Source: an uncultured Actinomycetes bacterium
Lineage (GTDB): Bacteria > Actinomycetota > Actinomycetes > Nanopelagicales > Nanopelagicaceae
Length of the DNA: 61,979 nt
Assembly (NCBI GenBank): GCA_903825945.1
Contig: CAIKCJ010000009.1
Coordinates: 1-61,979, forward strand
Direction of reading: 5' to 3'
The notes beneath the pieces are model-generated. The model had not been told where the DNA came from. It was given only the letters and a program-made list of their open reading frames with translations, and did no database searches. The position numbers were made by a program, and so were the translations under genes. This document shows positions 9,707 to 21,157 of the stretch, in pieces (within the stretch, counting starts at the first letter, position 1; every line of letters begins with the position of its first letter).

Positions 9707-11110
9707 TTATCTGATCGATCCTGGGCGATAACTCGCTGCGCCAGTGTGGAGTGATGCGATCGCTTCCACGCGCTTAATAACTCGTTCGGTTTGGGCGCGC
9801 GCATCACCAGTAAATTCCAGTGGCTCTGCAAGGAGCGCTTCGAGCGCAGCACGATCCAATGGAATTCGATTATCCATTGCAAGGGCATCCAACATTGAAT
9901 TTGGTTTTCCTTCGCGAATTCCCAGGGCTGCCGCAACTGCATGTTCCTTAATAGCTTCATGCGCGACTTCGCGACCCACTCCAGCTTTCACTGCTGCCAC
10001 CAGAATTTTGGTGCTGGCCAGGAATGGCAAGAAGCGAATGAGTTCAGCGGTGATGACTTCTGGGAATGCACCAAACTCCATCAGCACTGTCATGAATGTT
10101 TCAAGTAGTCCATCAATCGCGTAGAAAGCATCTGGAAGTGCTACTCGGCGAACAACGCTGCACGAAACATCGCCCTCGTTCCACTGGTCGCCAGACATTT
10201 CTCCGACCATTGAGGCGTAGCCACGAATGATCACAGATAGGCCATTTACACGCTCACAAGAGCGAGTATTCATCTTATGTGGCATGGCAGATGATCCAAC
10301 TTGGCCAGCTTTAAATCCTTCAGTCACCAGCTCAGCTCCGGCCATCAATCGAATTGATGTCGCAAGAGATGATGGGGCAGAAGCTAGCTGGACCAATGTG
10401 GTGACTACATCGAAATCAAATGAGCGAGGGTAGATCTGGCCAGTTGAATCCAGCACACGATTGAATCCCAGGTGCGCAGCAATCTCTTGCTCTAACTTGG
10501 CATGAGCATCACTTGAACCGAGCAGATCAACTGAATCTTGTGCTGTACCAACTGGGCCTTTGATGCCACGAATTGGATAGCGCTCAATGAGTTGCTCTAG
10601 ACGTTCATAAGCGAAAAGAAGTTCTTCGGCGGCACTAGCAAAACGTTTTCCGAGTGTGGTCACTTGTGCTGCAACATTGTGAGAGCGACCAGCAATTGGC
10701 TGATCAATGTATTGAGCCGCGCGATCTGCAAGCAGAACGAGTGAGGCAACAACGCGATCGCGAACCAAAAGCAGACCGTCGCGAATCTGCATCGCTTCAA
10801 CATTCTCAGTCAGATCACGAGATGTCATTCCTGCATGGATAGACTCATATCCGGCTAAATCATTAAATTCTTCGATACGAGCTTTTACATCGTGGCGAGT
10901 GGTTCGTTCGCGAGCATCAATCGATGTCAGATCAACGGTGTTGATAACGCGCTCATAAGCTGCGATAACATCATCAGGGATCGGGTGTCCGAGGCCAGAT
11001 TGCGCGCGCATGACTGCGATCCACAATTTGCGCTCCTGAATAATCTTGGATGTAGTGCTCCAAATATCTCGCATTGCTTGCGATGCGTAACGATCAGCTA
11101 AAACGCTCAT
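9707..11110 (-). CDS. purB: Adenylosuccinate lyase
   Basis: 467 aa; cleaves SAICAR and adenylosuccinate, so it serves both IMP and AMP branches. The fumarase/aspartase-superfamily signature GSSAMPHKMN sits at 272-281, and the conserved HAGMTSRDLTEN at 92-103. Its start is 2 nt after the purD stop, which suggests coupling. Confidence 0.96.
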   Translation of the reverse strand: MSVLADRYASQAMRDIWSTTSKIIQERKLWIAVMRAQSGLGHPIPDDVIAAYERVINTVDLTSIDARERTTRHDVKARIEEFNDLAGYESIHAGMTSRDLTENVEAMQIRDGLLLVRDRVVASLVLLADRAAQYIDQPIAGRSHNVAAQVTTLGKRFASAAEELLFAYERLEQLIERYPIRGIKGPVGTAQDSVDLLGSSDAHAKLEQEIAAHLGFNRVLDSTGQIYPRSFDFDVVTTLVQLASAPSSLATSIRLMAGAELVTEGFKAGQVGSSAMPHKMNTRSCERVNGLSVIIRGYASMVGEMSGDQWNEGDVSCSVVRRVALPDAFYAIDGLLETFMTVLMEFGAFPEVITAELIRFLPFLASTKILVAAVKAGVGREVAHEAIKEHAVAAALGIREGKPNSMLDALAMDNRIPLDRAALEALLAEPLEFTGDARAQTERVIKRVEAIASLHTGAASYRPGSIR

Positions 11111-11112
11111 CT

Positions 11113-13676
<2,564 letters not shown>

Positions 13677-13703
13677 TTATTACAGCTGATAATTAATTAA
13701 TTA

Positions 13704-14738
13704 TTACTTGTTGATTGTGGTGCCGACCGAGCGAAGGTCTTCGCAAGCCTCGACAACACGCTTTGCGATACCGGCTTCAGCAGCCTTGCCCCATGCACGT
13801 GGGTCATAAGCCTTCTTGTTGCCAACTTCGCCGTCGATCTTAAGAACGCCGTCATAGTTCTTGAAGATGTGATCAACAACTGGGCGTGTAAATGCATACT
13901 GGGTGTCAGTATCGATGTTCATCTTCACAACACCATAGTCAAGTGATTCGCGAATCTCAGAAAGAAGTGAACCTGAACCACCGTGGAATACGAGATCCAT
14001 TGGCTTTGATCCGGCTGGAAGACCAAGCTTTTCGACAACTGCATCTTGCAGTGTGCGCAAGATCTTTGGTTGTAGAACAACGTTTCCTGGCTTGTAAACG
14101 CCATGAACGTTTCCGAATGTTGCAGCGACCATGTAACGAGCTTTCGCATCGTGACCGAGAGTTTCGATGGTCAAGAGCGCATCTTCAGGTGTTGAGTAGA
14201 GCTTTGCATCGTGTTTCGCTTCGATGCCATCTTCTTCTCCGCCAACTACGCCAATTTCGATTTCAAGAATTGTGTTTGCAGCAACAGACTTCTCAAGGAG
14301 TTCCTTGGCGATAGTCATGTTCTCTTGCATTGATACTGCTGAGCCATCCCACATGTGTGAGTTGAAAAGTGGCTTCTGGCCAGATGCGTGACGCTCTGCG
14401 CCAATCGCAAGAAGTGGACGCATGAAGCCATCCAACTTTTCTGCTGGGCAGTGGTCTGTGTGGATTGCAATGTTAACGTTGTAATTTTTCGCAACAACAT
14501 GCGCGAACTCTGCGAGCGCAACCGCTCCATCAACCATGTTCTTTACGGTTGAACCAGAGAGGTATTCCGCTCCGCCCCATGAGATCTGGATGATTCCATC
14601 AGATTCTGCTTCTGCGAATCCTCGAATAGCACCGATCAAAGTCTGTGATGATGAGACATTAATTGCTGGGTAAGCAAAGGCGCCAGCCTTGGCACGATCC
14701 AACATCTGTGCATAAATTTCCGGGGTTGCAATTGGCAT
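13704..14738 (-). CDS. fba: Class II fructose-bisphosphate aldolase
   Basis: 344 aa from the ATG at 14738 (MPIATPEIYAQML), which has the Shine-Dalgarno GGGAG about 8 nt upstream; an 18-codon upstream extension has no such site. The zinc enzyme splits fructose-1,6-bisphosphate. Visible motifs are the metal- and substrate-binding HTDHCPAEK, EIEIGVVGGEEDG and VFHGGSGS. An AT-rich palindrome (TAATTAATTAATTA, about 13690-13703) separates it from purA. It shares orientation with the purine genes, so partial readthrough into them is possible. Confidence 0.95.
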   Translation of the reverse strand: MPIATPEIYAQMLDRAKAGAFAYPAINVSSSQTLIGAIRGFAEAESDGIIQISWGGAEYLSGSTVKNMVDGAVALAEFAHVVAKNYNVNIAIHTDHCPAEKLDGFMRPLLAIGAERHASGQKPLFNSHMWDGSAVSMQENMTIAKELLEKSVAANTILEIEIGVVGGEEDGIEAKHDAKLYSTPEDALLTIETLGHDAKARYMVAATFGNVHGVYKPGNVVLQPKILRTLQDAVVEKLGLPAGSKPMDLVFHGGSGSLLSEIRESLDYGVVKMNIDTDTQYAFTRPVVDHIFKNYDGVLKIDGEVGNKKAYDPRAWGKAAEAGIAKRVVEACEDLRSVGTTINK

Positions 14739-15247
14739 GGTGAGTCTCCCAAATAGTCGTGGAACTGGTCCGTAATCGTCCACCGGCGGCACATCATTGG
14801 GTCAGGCGGTCTGGCTTACGGCTAATCCCACCACATTTAGGGGCGGATTGGAAAACCACTCACGGCAGGAACTCTGCTTTTACTCAATGAGCTAAGGTCA
14901 TTCGAGCTTAGTTGAGTCCTAGGTGGTTCATAAGCGAGCTGAGCCCTAAAAATCCCACATTGCTATGAAAAAGTACCTTGGTCCCCTTGAGCAGCCAACT
15001 TGTGGCTACTTCTAGGGTGTGAAGATGGCTGACCACCTTAAATACGGTCCCAAATACGCTGAGCATCTCTTTTTCTCCCTTAAATCATGGTGCGCGATAG
15101 GCCCAGAGGCGGGCCTGATATGTCGGCAACGGTAGGAGAAAGCGGGATGAATAAGGTCGGGCCGACTCCCGCTATGTGGAGCCGACCCGACCTGTGGATA
15201 CTGCTTAAACGCCCCTGATCAGGGCTTTTAATAACTATTGCATGTGA
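14739..15247. other. 509-nt intergenic region with many paired segments; candidate structured RNA or leader
   Basis: No credible reading frame lies here. Pairings I can see are CTCAA/TTGAG with CTAAG/CTTAG (14883-14916), AGGTGGT with ACCACCT joined by TCA/TGA across a one-base bulge (14921-14930 to 15030-15038), CCCTA/TAGGG (14944-15017), AGCCA/TGGCT (14993-15007), AGGCCC/GGGCCT (15099-15116), AGCGGGA/TCCCGCT (15141-15173) and AGGTCGGG/CCCGACCT (15154-15193). The last two cross, so they are alternative or a pseudoknot. I see no match to tmRNA, RNase P or the common riboswitches. It could be a plus-strand RNA ending at 15230 or the fba leader. Confidence 0.5.
15211..15230. terminator. Palindromic terminator, stronger on the plus strand
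   Basis: The palindrome CCCTGATCAGGG is flanked by G/C and followed on the plus strand by TTTTAATAA. On the minus strand it lies 18 nt beyond the satP stop with only a weak T-tract, so it can serve satP but fits a plus-strand transcript better. Confidence 0.55.
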
Positions 15248-15793
15248 TTATGGAAGAACTGTTGAACCCCATGAGTCATTGATGAGGGTCTTAGCTGCGA
15301 TATAGATCGCGATAACTGCAGTTACAAGGCCAGTCCAACCGCCTACTTTCACTGCACCAGAATGGCCGTGGTCCCAGTTGCCATACGCCAAGAAGGCAAA
15401 GGTGATTGTGAGGGCCAAGAACAAGAGGTTGTGATGAATATCGATCTTGATTGCGCAGACCCAGAGTACAAAAGTCGCCAGGCCGAAGCACATGAAGAAG
15501 ACTCCCAATCCAGCTCCAAATCCAGGCATTCCATGGGTGAGGCCGTACCAAACGGTCAGCCAGAAGGCTCCAAATGAGCTAAATGCGGTGGCGCCAAAAG
15601 TGCTGCCTCGCATGAACTCCCACATTCCAGCAAGAAGCTGGGTCAATCCGCCGTAAAAGAGCGCTGCTGGGATTGCGGCACCTGCGCCGACACCACCCCA
15701 GAGTCCTGCGTTGGCACTGCTGAGCAAAATTGTTGTGACACCAAATGCCGCCAGGCCCAGAGGGGCCGGATTAGCGATATGCGAATTTGCCAT
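15248..15793 (-). CDS. satP: SatP/YaaH-type acetate (succinate) permease
   Basis: 181 aa from the ATG at 15793, preceded by GAGAAG at 5 nt; a TTG five codons upstream is the alternative. It belongs to the AceTr/GPR1-FUN34-YaaH family. The N-terminal motif NPAPLGLAAFG and six hydrophobic segments are visible, with FGAFWLTVWYG in the middle. It imports acetate with protons. It is divergent from acs, so uptake and activation of acetate share one intergenic region. Confidence 0.92.
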   Translation of the reverse strand: MANSHIANPAPLGLAAFGVTTILLSSANAGLWGGVGAGAAIPAALFYGGLTQLLAGMWEFMRGSTFGATAFSSFGAFWLTVWYGLTHGMPGFGAGLGVFFMCFGLATFVLWVCAIKIDIHHNLLFLALTITFAFLAYGNWDHGHSGAVKVGGWTGLVTAVIAIYIAAKTLINDSWGSTVLP

Positions 15794-15869
15794 TTCATCT
15801 TCTCTCAACTCAAAACTGCAGTCATCGGCTTTGATGACCCATATTTATTATCCTCGCCCGGCCTGGAAA

Positions 15870-15885
15870 AGTGGGTTGCGTCACA
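15870..15885. promoter_or_regulatory. Possible Crp/GlxR operator between satP and acs
   Basis: AGTGG-N6-TCACA matches the TGTGA-N6-TCACA type consensus at eight of ten positions. It lies 77 nt upstream of satP and 72 nt upstream of acs. A Crp/GlxR-type regulator is encoded at 20444-21136, and regulation of acetate genes by GlxR is known in Corynebacterium. A single imperfect site is weak evidence. Confidence 0.35.
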
Positions 15886-15956
15886 AGAAATCTTCATAAC
15901 ATTTTTGTTACTAACAGTCTCTTGAAGCCCTCATAACCTGAGCGTAGCCTCGAGAT

Positions 15957-17912
15957 ATGAGCTCACTCGAAAACCTCTCCCGCGAAGATCGCACTTTTCC
16001 ACCATCGCCAGAGTTTGCAGCCCAGGCCAACGCAACCGCTGCGCTCTATGACGAAGCAGCCGCCGATCGCCTTGGCTTCTGGGCCAAGCAGGCCGAGTAT
16101 CTGCATTGGGATAAGAAGTGGGATCAGGTTCTCGACTGGAAGCCGCCATTTGCTAAATGGTTCATTGGCGGAAAACTCAATGCTTCATACAACTGCCTAG
16201 ATCGCCATGTCCTTGAAGGTCGCGGAGATCGCGTCGCCTTCTACTTTGAAGGCGAACCTGGTGATGCACGCACAATCACATATGCACAGATGCTCCATGA
16301 TGTTAAGAAGGCTACCAATGCTCTGATTGAACTCGGAGTTAAATCTGGTGATCGCGTGGCGATCTATATGCCGATGATTCCTGAAGCTGCAGTTGCGATG
16401 TTGGCCTGCGCTCGCATCGGTGCGCTCCACTCTGTCGTCTTTGGTGGCTTTAGCGCAGACTCTCTGATAACTCGCATTAAAGATGCAGATGCAACGCTCG
16501 TCATTACTGCTGATGGTGGATTCCGCAAAGGGGCAGCTTTTGCACTCAAGCCAATTATTGATGAAGCACTTGCGATGGAACCAAACAATGTCCGCAACGT
16601 TCTCGTCTTCAAGCGCACTGGTCAAAATGTTCCATTTAATTCAGCAATCGATATCTGGTGGCACGACATTGTCGATCGCCAATCAGCAGAGCACACTGCA
16701 GAATTTTTCGATGCAGAACATCCGCTCTTTATTCTTTATACATCCGGAACCACTGGCAAGCCAAAAGGTATCTTCCACACAACTGGTGGCTATCTCACCC
16801 AAACATCATTCACACATCGCATGGTCTTTGATATCAAACCCGAAAAGGATGTTTATTGGTGCACCGCCGATATCGGTTGGATTACTGGACACTCATATGT
16901 TGTCTACGGGCCACTGATTAATGGCACCACGCAAGTGATGTATGAAGGAACACCAGATACTCCAACAAAGGGGCGTATTTTTGAGATCGTTGAGAAATAC
17001 AAAGTAACTATTTTGTACACAGCTCCAACTCTTATTCGTACCTGGATGAAATGGGGCGAAGAGTTCCCTAAGGCTCACGACCTCACATCACTTCGACTAC
17101 TTGGCTCTGTCGGTGAACCAATCAACCCTGAAGCGTGGATTTGGTATCGCGATGTCATCGGTGGCGGTAAGTGCCCAATCGTTGATACCTGGTGGCAGAC
17201 CGAAACCGGCGCGCTCATGATCTCACCGCTTCCGGGTGTGACTGTCTGTAAGCCTGGATCTGCGATGCGTGCACTGCCAGGAATTAGTGCACAAGTAGTC
17301 AACGATGAAGCAGTAGCGCTGGGCAATGGAAGTGGTGGTTACTTAGTTTTGACCGAACCATGGCCTTCTATGCTACGTGGAATTTGGGGCAGTGATGAAC
17401 GCTACCAAGAGACATACTGGTCTCGCTTTGAAGGAAAATATTTTGCAGGCGATGGTGCCAAGCTCGATGAAGATGGCGCGATCTGGTTGCTTGGTCGTGT
17501 TGATGATGTGATGTTGGTTTCGGGCCACAACATCTCAACAACCGAAGTTGAATCCTCGCTTGTTTCCCATCCAAACGTTGCAGAAGCTGCGGTTGTTGGC
17601 GCTACCGATGCGATGACAGGGCAGGCGATCGTTGCGTTCGTCATCTTGCGCGGTGGAATTCCAAGTGTGGGTGGTGATGAATTGATTAAAGATCTCAAGG
17701 CGCACGTTTCTAAACATATTGGACCTATCGCACGTCCAAGCAGAATTTTGGTTGTCAATGAACTTCCAAAGACGCGTTCTGGAAAAATTATGCGTCGCTT
17801 GTTACGAGACGTTGCCGAAAATCGTGCAGTAGGAGATTCGACAACTCTTGCAGATCCAAATGTTATGAAGTTAATACAAAGCGGATTGGCATCATCAACA
17901 TCTGACGATTAA
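15957..17912 (+). CDS. acs: Acetyl-CoA synthetase (AMP-forming)
   Basis: 651 aa, the usual length. It makes acetyl-CoA from acetate, ATP and CoA through acetyl-AMP. The adenylation motif YTSGTTGKPKG lies near residue 260. DTWWQTETGA and the hinge region GRVDDVMLVSGHNIST follow. The C-terminal PKTRSGKIMRR carries Lys610, the residue acetylated to silence the enzyme in other bacteria. A GNAT gene occurs at 23045-23740, but nothing links it to this lysine. Confidence 0.97.
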   Translation: MSSLENLSREDRTFPPSPEFAAQANATAALYDEAAADRLGFWAKQAEYLHWDKKWDQVLDWKPPFAKWFIGGKLNASYNCLDRHVLEGRGDRVAFYFEGEPGDARTITYAQMLHDVKKATNALIELGVKSGDRVAIYMPMIPEAAVAMLACARIGALHSVVFGGFSADSLITRIKDADATLVITADGGFRKGAAFALKPIIDEALAMEPNNVRNVLVFKRTGQNVPFNSAIDIWWHDIVDRQSAEHTAEFFDAEHPLFILYTSGTTGKPKGIFHTTGGYLTQTSFTHRMVFDIKPEKDVYWCTADIGWITGHSYVVYGPLINGTTQVMYEGTPDTPTKGRIFEIVEKYKVTILYTAPTLIRTWMKWGEEFPKAHDLTSLRLLGSVGEPINPEAWIWYRDVIGGGKCPIVDTWWQTETGALMISPLPGVTVCKPGSAMRALPGISAQVVNDEAVALGNGSGGYLVLTEPWPSMLRGIWGSDERYQETYWSRFEGKYFAGDGAKLDEDGAIWLLGRVDDVMLVSGHNISTTEVESSLVSHPNVAEAAVVGATDAMTGQAIVAFVILRGGIPSVGGDELIKDLKAHVSKHIGPIARPSRILVVNELPKTRSGKIMRRLLRDVAENRAVGDSTTLADPNVMKLIQSGLASSTSDD

Positions 17913-17939
17913 AAAGACTCAAAAGATTCAATGAAAAAA

Positions 17940-17969
17940 GCCCCCACATATTCGTGAGGGGCTTTTTTT
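17940..17969. terminator. Bidirectional intrinsic terminator after acs
   Basis: GCCCC-N12-GGGGC forms the stem, with seven T on the plus strand and six T on the complementary side. It can end both acs and the convergent secreted-protein gene. Confidence 0.9.
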
Positions 17970-17978
17970 ACGCTGTGG

Positions 17979-18617
17979 CTACTGTTGTGTGTTAGCAGAT
18001 GCGCTTGGAGCTGGCTGTGCACCACTAAAGTCGTGGTGTCCACCAAATCCAGGACCACCGAACTTAGGTGCGAGTGAGGCACAAGCTGTTAGGGCTGCAG
18101 CAGGTTCGTTGGCGCCCATTGGACCCATTGGTCCCATGTGGCTTGTCTGACCCGGCTGGCCCGGTGCTGGAGGCTGTCCTGGTAGGCCGCCAGCTCTGTG
18201 GAATCCACCAGATCCGCCGGGACCACCGAGTGTCATAGCCGTTCCGCCATGAGCAACGAGGCAGTCGCTGTACTTTTTCATCGCTGCATGGCGCGCAATG
18301 TCAGCTGCGCTACCTTCATCAGAAGGTCCGCCGGCGGCGCCACCTGCGATAGATGGCTTAGCTGCGCCACCTAGAGCTGATGAGCTCTTAAGAGTCCAGA
18401 CGAGTTTTCCGCTGAGCGCTTTCACGCAGCTATAACTCTTGCCTGCAATAGTTGTGGTTGCGCTAGCAGTGGCACATGTTCCGCCAACCTTAGCTGTCTT
18501 AGCTGCCGTGGCTGCCGTGGCTGCCGTGGCTGCCGTGGCTGCAATTGCGTTGCCACCGACAAGTACTGACGCGACAAGCGCGATCGTAGATACCGCTGTG
18601 AAATTTAACCTTTTCAT
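17979..18617 (-). CDS. Secreted Ala/Gly/Pro-rich protein of unknown function
   Basis: About 212 aa from the ATG at 18617; a GTG six codons upstream is an alternative, and neither has a clear ribosome site. A signal peptide (MKRLNFTAVSTIALVASVLV, then an A-x-A site) is followed by a threonine/alanine repeat region encoded by four 9-bp repeats. Next come a Cys-containing stretch (GGTCATA, YSCVKAL) and a Gly/Pro/Met-rich part with GPMGPMG. Two cysteines in KYSDCLV and LTACASL flank the Pro/Gly part. It is exported or wall-associated by inference; I recognise no enzyme. Confidence 0.7.
   Translation of the reverse strand: MKRLNFTAVSTIALVASVLVGGNAIAATAATAATAATAAKTAKVGGTCATASATTTIAGKSYSCVKALSGKLVWTLKSSSALGGAAKPSIAGGAAGGPSDEGSAADIARHAAMKKYSDCLVAHGGTAMTLGGPGGSGGFHRAGGLPGQPPAPGQPGQTSHMGPMGPMGANEPAAALTACASLAPKFGGPGFGGHHDFSGAQPAPSASANTQQ
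18502..18537. repeat. 9-bp minisatellite, four perfect copies, inside a coding sequence
   Basis: GCTGCCGTG is repeated four times without change and runs on into a partial fifth copy. On the coding (minus) strand it gives Thr-Ala-Ala units just after the signal peptide. Copy number change would stay in frame. Confidence 0.95.
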
Positions 18618-18647
18618 GAGATGAGGGTAAGCCACTTTGCTGAGAAT

Positions 18648-19136
18648 TTACTTAATGGCTTCTGCTTTTTTGGTGATCTCTTTAATCAATCCAGGCGAGT
18701 ACGAGTTGAGTTTTGTGTAGATACTGCTTGTGGGCACATTTTTCTGCGCCCATGACCATGGCGTAATAAGTACTAAGTGAGCCATGACCAAGAGCGCTAC
18801 CGCTGTGCGCACGAGCGAGAAAGTTGCGCCAAGCATTGAGTCGGCCCATTTAAATGGTCCGAAGAGCAATTTCTTGTGAAATGCCGCTGCGATCTTTTTG
18901 AGAAGAACTTCACCGATCCAAGAGCCAATGGAGATCATCAGAAGCAAAAGTGCAAATTTGCTCACGCCGCTGGTCCAACGATGCAGATAGTGGAGGCCGA
19001 TATATAAGCCACCCAGCCCACCAGCAATAAATCCAATCGCTCCAAAAATTGAAACGAGGAAACCCGCACGCCAGCCACGAAATATCGATGCGAGAAATGC
19101 CACTATAAAAATGTCATTTACCCAGTTGTGCAACAT
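18648..19136 (-). CDS. CvpA-family membrane protein
   Basis: 162 aa with four hydrophobic segments. The opening WVNDIFIVAFLASIFRGWRAGF and the later SIGSWIGEVLLKKIA and WADSMLGATFSLVRTAVALL pattern match the CvpA family, first linked to colicin V production and now to envelope stress. It is 2 nt upstream of the end of nothing and directly follows the TlpA-like gene (2-nt gap), so it is cotranscribed with nth and tlpA. Confidence 0.85.
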   Translation of the reverse strand: MLHNWVNDIFIVAFLASIFRGWRAGFLVSIFGAIGFIAGGLGGLYIGLHYLHRWTSGVSKFALLLLMISIGSWIGEVLLKKIAAAFHKKLLFGPFKWADSMLGATFSLVRTAVALLVMAHLVLITPWSWAQKNVPTSSIYTKLNSYSPGLIKEITKKAEAIK

Positions 19137-19138
19137 CG

Positions 19139-19681
19139 TTAGAGCTTAATTCCCAAATATTTCGTGACTTCTCCATTAAGGACGGCATCTGAGTGAATTA
19201 ACCCAATTTGACGATATGTGACTTTGCCATTGGCATCGATGAACCATGTCACTGGTACGCCCAGTCCAAATAGGCCACGTGTTACAGAATTAACATCGAA
19301 CAAAATAGGCCAATTCATACCTTTTTTAGCAACAAATGCTCGTCCAGCTTGCACATTAGCTTCCTCGACATCGATACCGACAATCGCGACTTTCTTGCTC
19401 TTAGCTAAATCGAGAAAGTGTGGAATCTCTTCCTGGCATGGCTCACACCATGATCCAAAAACATTGACCACAACAGGTCCACGAATACCTTGGAAAACAA
19501 CGTTGCTCTTTGAATCCAAACATGGCAATGAGATTCCCTTGGTCACACTTTTATCAACTTTGATTGTTGAACAACTCACCACTCCACTTTGTGCAGCATC
19601 GGCGCTTGTTGGTACAAGAAGTCCGCTGAGTAAAAGAGCGCCAGACAGGAGAACGGTACGAGAAGTTACTTTTATGTTCAC
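19139..19681 (-). CDS. TlpA/ResA-like exported thioredoxin-fold protein
   Basis: 180 aa from a GTG at 19681, which has Shine-Dalgarno AGGAAG 4-5 nt before it and lies 8 nt beyond the nth stop. The signal peptide ends near PTSADAA. The thioredoxin active site WCEPC follows FGSWCEPCQEEIPHF, and the cis-Pro is in LGVPVTWFID. Such proteins reduce or isomerise extracytoplasmic disulfides. Two free cysteines near the mature N-terminus (VVSCSTIKVD, LPCLDSK) are extra. It could serve the Cys-paired secreted proteins seen elsewhere in the window. Confidence 0.88.
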   Translation of the reverse strand: MNIKVTSRTVLLSGALLLSGLLVPTSADAAQSGVVSCSTIKVDKSVTKGISLPCLDSKSNVVFQGIRGPVVVNVFGSWCEPCQEEIPHFLDLAKSKKVAIVGIDVEEANVQAGRAFVAKKGMNWPILFDVNSVTRGLFGLGVPVTWFIDANGKVTYRQIGLIHSDAVLNGEVTKYLGIKL

Positions 19682-19689
19682 ATTACTTC

Positions 19690-20391
19690 CTAACGAAAAG
19701 CGGAATCTGGTTTGACCAACTTTAGTGCGAGTTCGGGATCGATCTCCCCAATTCCGTAGGCTGGACAGAGTTTTGCAAGCGGGCAGGCGCCGCATGCTGG
19801 CTTACGAGCGTGACAAATTCTGCGGCCGTGCCAGATCATTCGCTGTGAAAGATTGGTCCACTCCTTCTCGGGAATAAGTGCGCCGACTTCGTGCTCGACT
19901 TTCACCGGATCTTGCGATGTGCTCCAACCGAAGCGACGCGAGAGTCGGCCAAAGTGAGTATCGACAGTGATCCCCGGAATATCAAAGGCATGACCTCTCA
20001 CCACATTCGCGGTCTTACGACCGACGCCCGGAAGCGATGTGAGATCTTCGATGCTGCTAGGGACGATGCTGTTGTACTCCTCGACCAATTGCTGCGCCAA
20101 GCCCTGCAAGTTGCGAGCCTTCGCATGATAAAAACCTGTGGAGTGAATGAGCTCTTCTAGTTCGGCAATGTTCGAGCCCGCTAACGCTTTAGGAGTTTTG
20201 TAGCGCTTGAAGAGAGCCGGAGTTACCTTATTAACTAACTTGTCGGTGCACTGCGCCGAGAGCACGGTAGCGACCAAGAGCTGAAATGGTGTTATGAAAT
20301 CTAGTTCGCAATGGGCATCGGGATATCGCTTAGAGAGAGCGCGATAAAGCGCACGAGCCTTTTTTTGCTTCTCCGTAAGTGCCGCTGACAT
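19690..20391 (-). CDS. nth: Endonuclease III (base-excision DNA glycosylase/AP lyase)
   Basis: 233 aa; removes oxidised pyrimidines. Visible features are TVLSAQCTDKLVNKV, the helix-hairpin-helix LPGVGRKTANVV with the catalytic lysine, the catalytic Asp in VDTHFGRLSRRFG, and the 4Fe-4S cysteines with C-x6-C-x2-C-x5-C spacing near the C-terminus. It is divergent from the Crp-type regulator and followed by tlpA and cvpA. Confidence 0.96.
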   Translation of the reverse strand: MSAALTEKQKKARALYRALSKRYPDAHCELDFITPFQLLVATVLSAQCTDKLVNKVTPALFKRYKTPKALAGSNIAELEELIHSTGFYHAKARNLQGLAQQLVEEYNSIVPSSIEDLTSLPGVGRKTANVVRGHAFDIPGITVDTHFGRLSRRFGWSTSQDPVKVEHEVGALIPEKEWTNLSQRMIWHGRRICHARKPACGACPLAKLCPAYGIGEIDPELALKLVKPDSAFR

Positions 20392-20443
20392 ACGAGTAGG
20401 GTACTAATTTGGCCGCACTCGTACGCGGGGGTAGTGTTGTGCC

Positions 20444-21136
20444 GTGGCCAACCTAAAAGAAGACGACGCAACTATCCGCCGTGCTCCTCTCTTTAGCGCA
20501 CTCGATGACGCGTCTGCAGCAACACTGCGCGAGTCGATGTCCGCTATCAAACTCTCTAAAGGTCAGACCTTGTTCAAGGAAGGCGACTCTGGAGATCGTC
20601 TCTATGTTGTTGTCAGTGGCAAAATCAAACTTGGAACCGCAAGTGGTGATGGCCGCGAAAATCTTCTAGCGATTCTTGGACCTGGCGAGATGTTCGGCGA
20701 ACTCTCGCTCTTTGATCCAGAACCTCGCACTTCTACAGCGACAGCTGTGACCGATGTTCGTTTGGTCTCCCTTGCGCACGATCAAGTCATTGGCCTTGTT
20801 ACTAGCCACCCACAAGTCTCACTTGAAATTTTGCGTCGCCTTGCGCAACGTCTGCGTAAATCTAATGAAACTCTGGCCGACTTGGTCTTTGCTGATGTTC
20901 CAGGGCGTGTGGCAAAAGCAATCATCGATCTAGGTGTTCGATTTGGTAGCCAGAAAGAAGATGGCTTCCACGTTAATCACGATCTGACTCAAGAAGAATT
21001 GGCTCAATTAGTTGGCGCATCACGCGAGACTGTGAATAAAGCGCTTGCTGATTTCGCAGCGCGCGGTTGGGTGAAGTTAGAACCACGCGCCGTTCTTGTC
21101 GTCGATGTCGAGCGCTTAACTAAGCGCGGACGTTAA
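20444..21136 (+). CDS. Crp/Fnr-family transcription regulator (GlxR-like)
   Basis: 230 aa from a GTG. The N-terminal cyclic-nucleotide domain (RRAPLFSALDD, GDSGDRLYVVVSGKIKL, GEMFGELSLFDPEPRTSTATA with the cAMP-contact GELSLFD...RTSTA) is followed by a long helix and a C-terminal winged helix (QLVGASRETVNKALADFAARGW). Length and sequence resemble mycobacterial Crp and corynebacterial GlxR, global regulators of carbon use. No Fe-S cysteines of Fnr are seen. The nth-crp pairing is common in actinobacteria. Confidence 0.92.
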   Translation: MANLKEDDATIRRAPLFSALDDASAATLRESMSAIKLSKGQTLFKEGDSGDRLYVVVSGKIKLGTASGDGRENLLAILGPGEMFGELSLFDPEPRTSTATAVTDVRLVSLAHDQVIGLVTSHPQVSLEILRRLAQRLRKSNETLADLVFADVPGRVAKAIIDLGVRFGSQKEDGFHVNHDLTQEELAQLVGASRETVNKALADFAARGWVKLEPRAVLVVDVERLTKRGR

Positions 21137-21157
21137 AACCCGATTAATAAGGGCTCG

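Noticed and set aside
14739-14880. Possible cobalamin riboswitch upstream of fba (AAGCCAGACCGCC on the minus strand)
   Set aside because: It resembles only part of the B12 box; the core CCACTG and other conserved parts are absent, and fba is not a B12 gene.
14881-15230. tmRNA or RNase P RNA in the structured gap
   Set aside because: None of the conserved end sequences, tRNA-like arms or P4 motifs are present on either strand.
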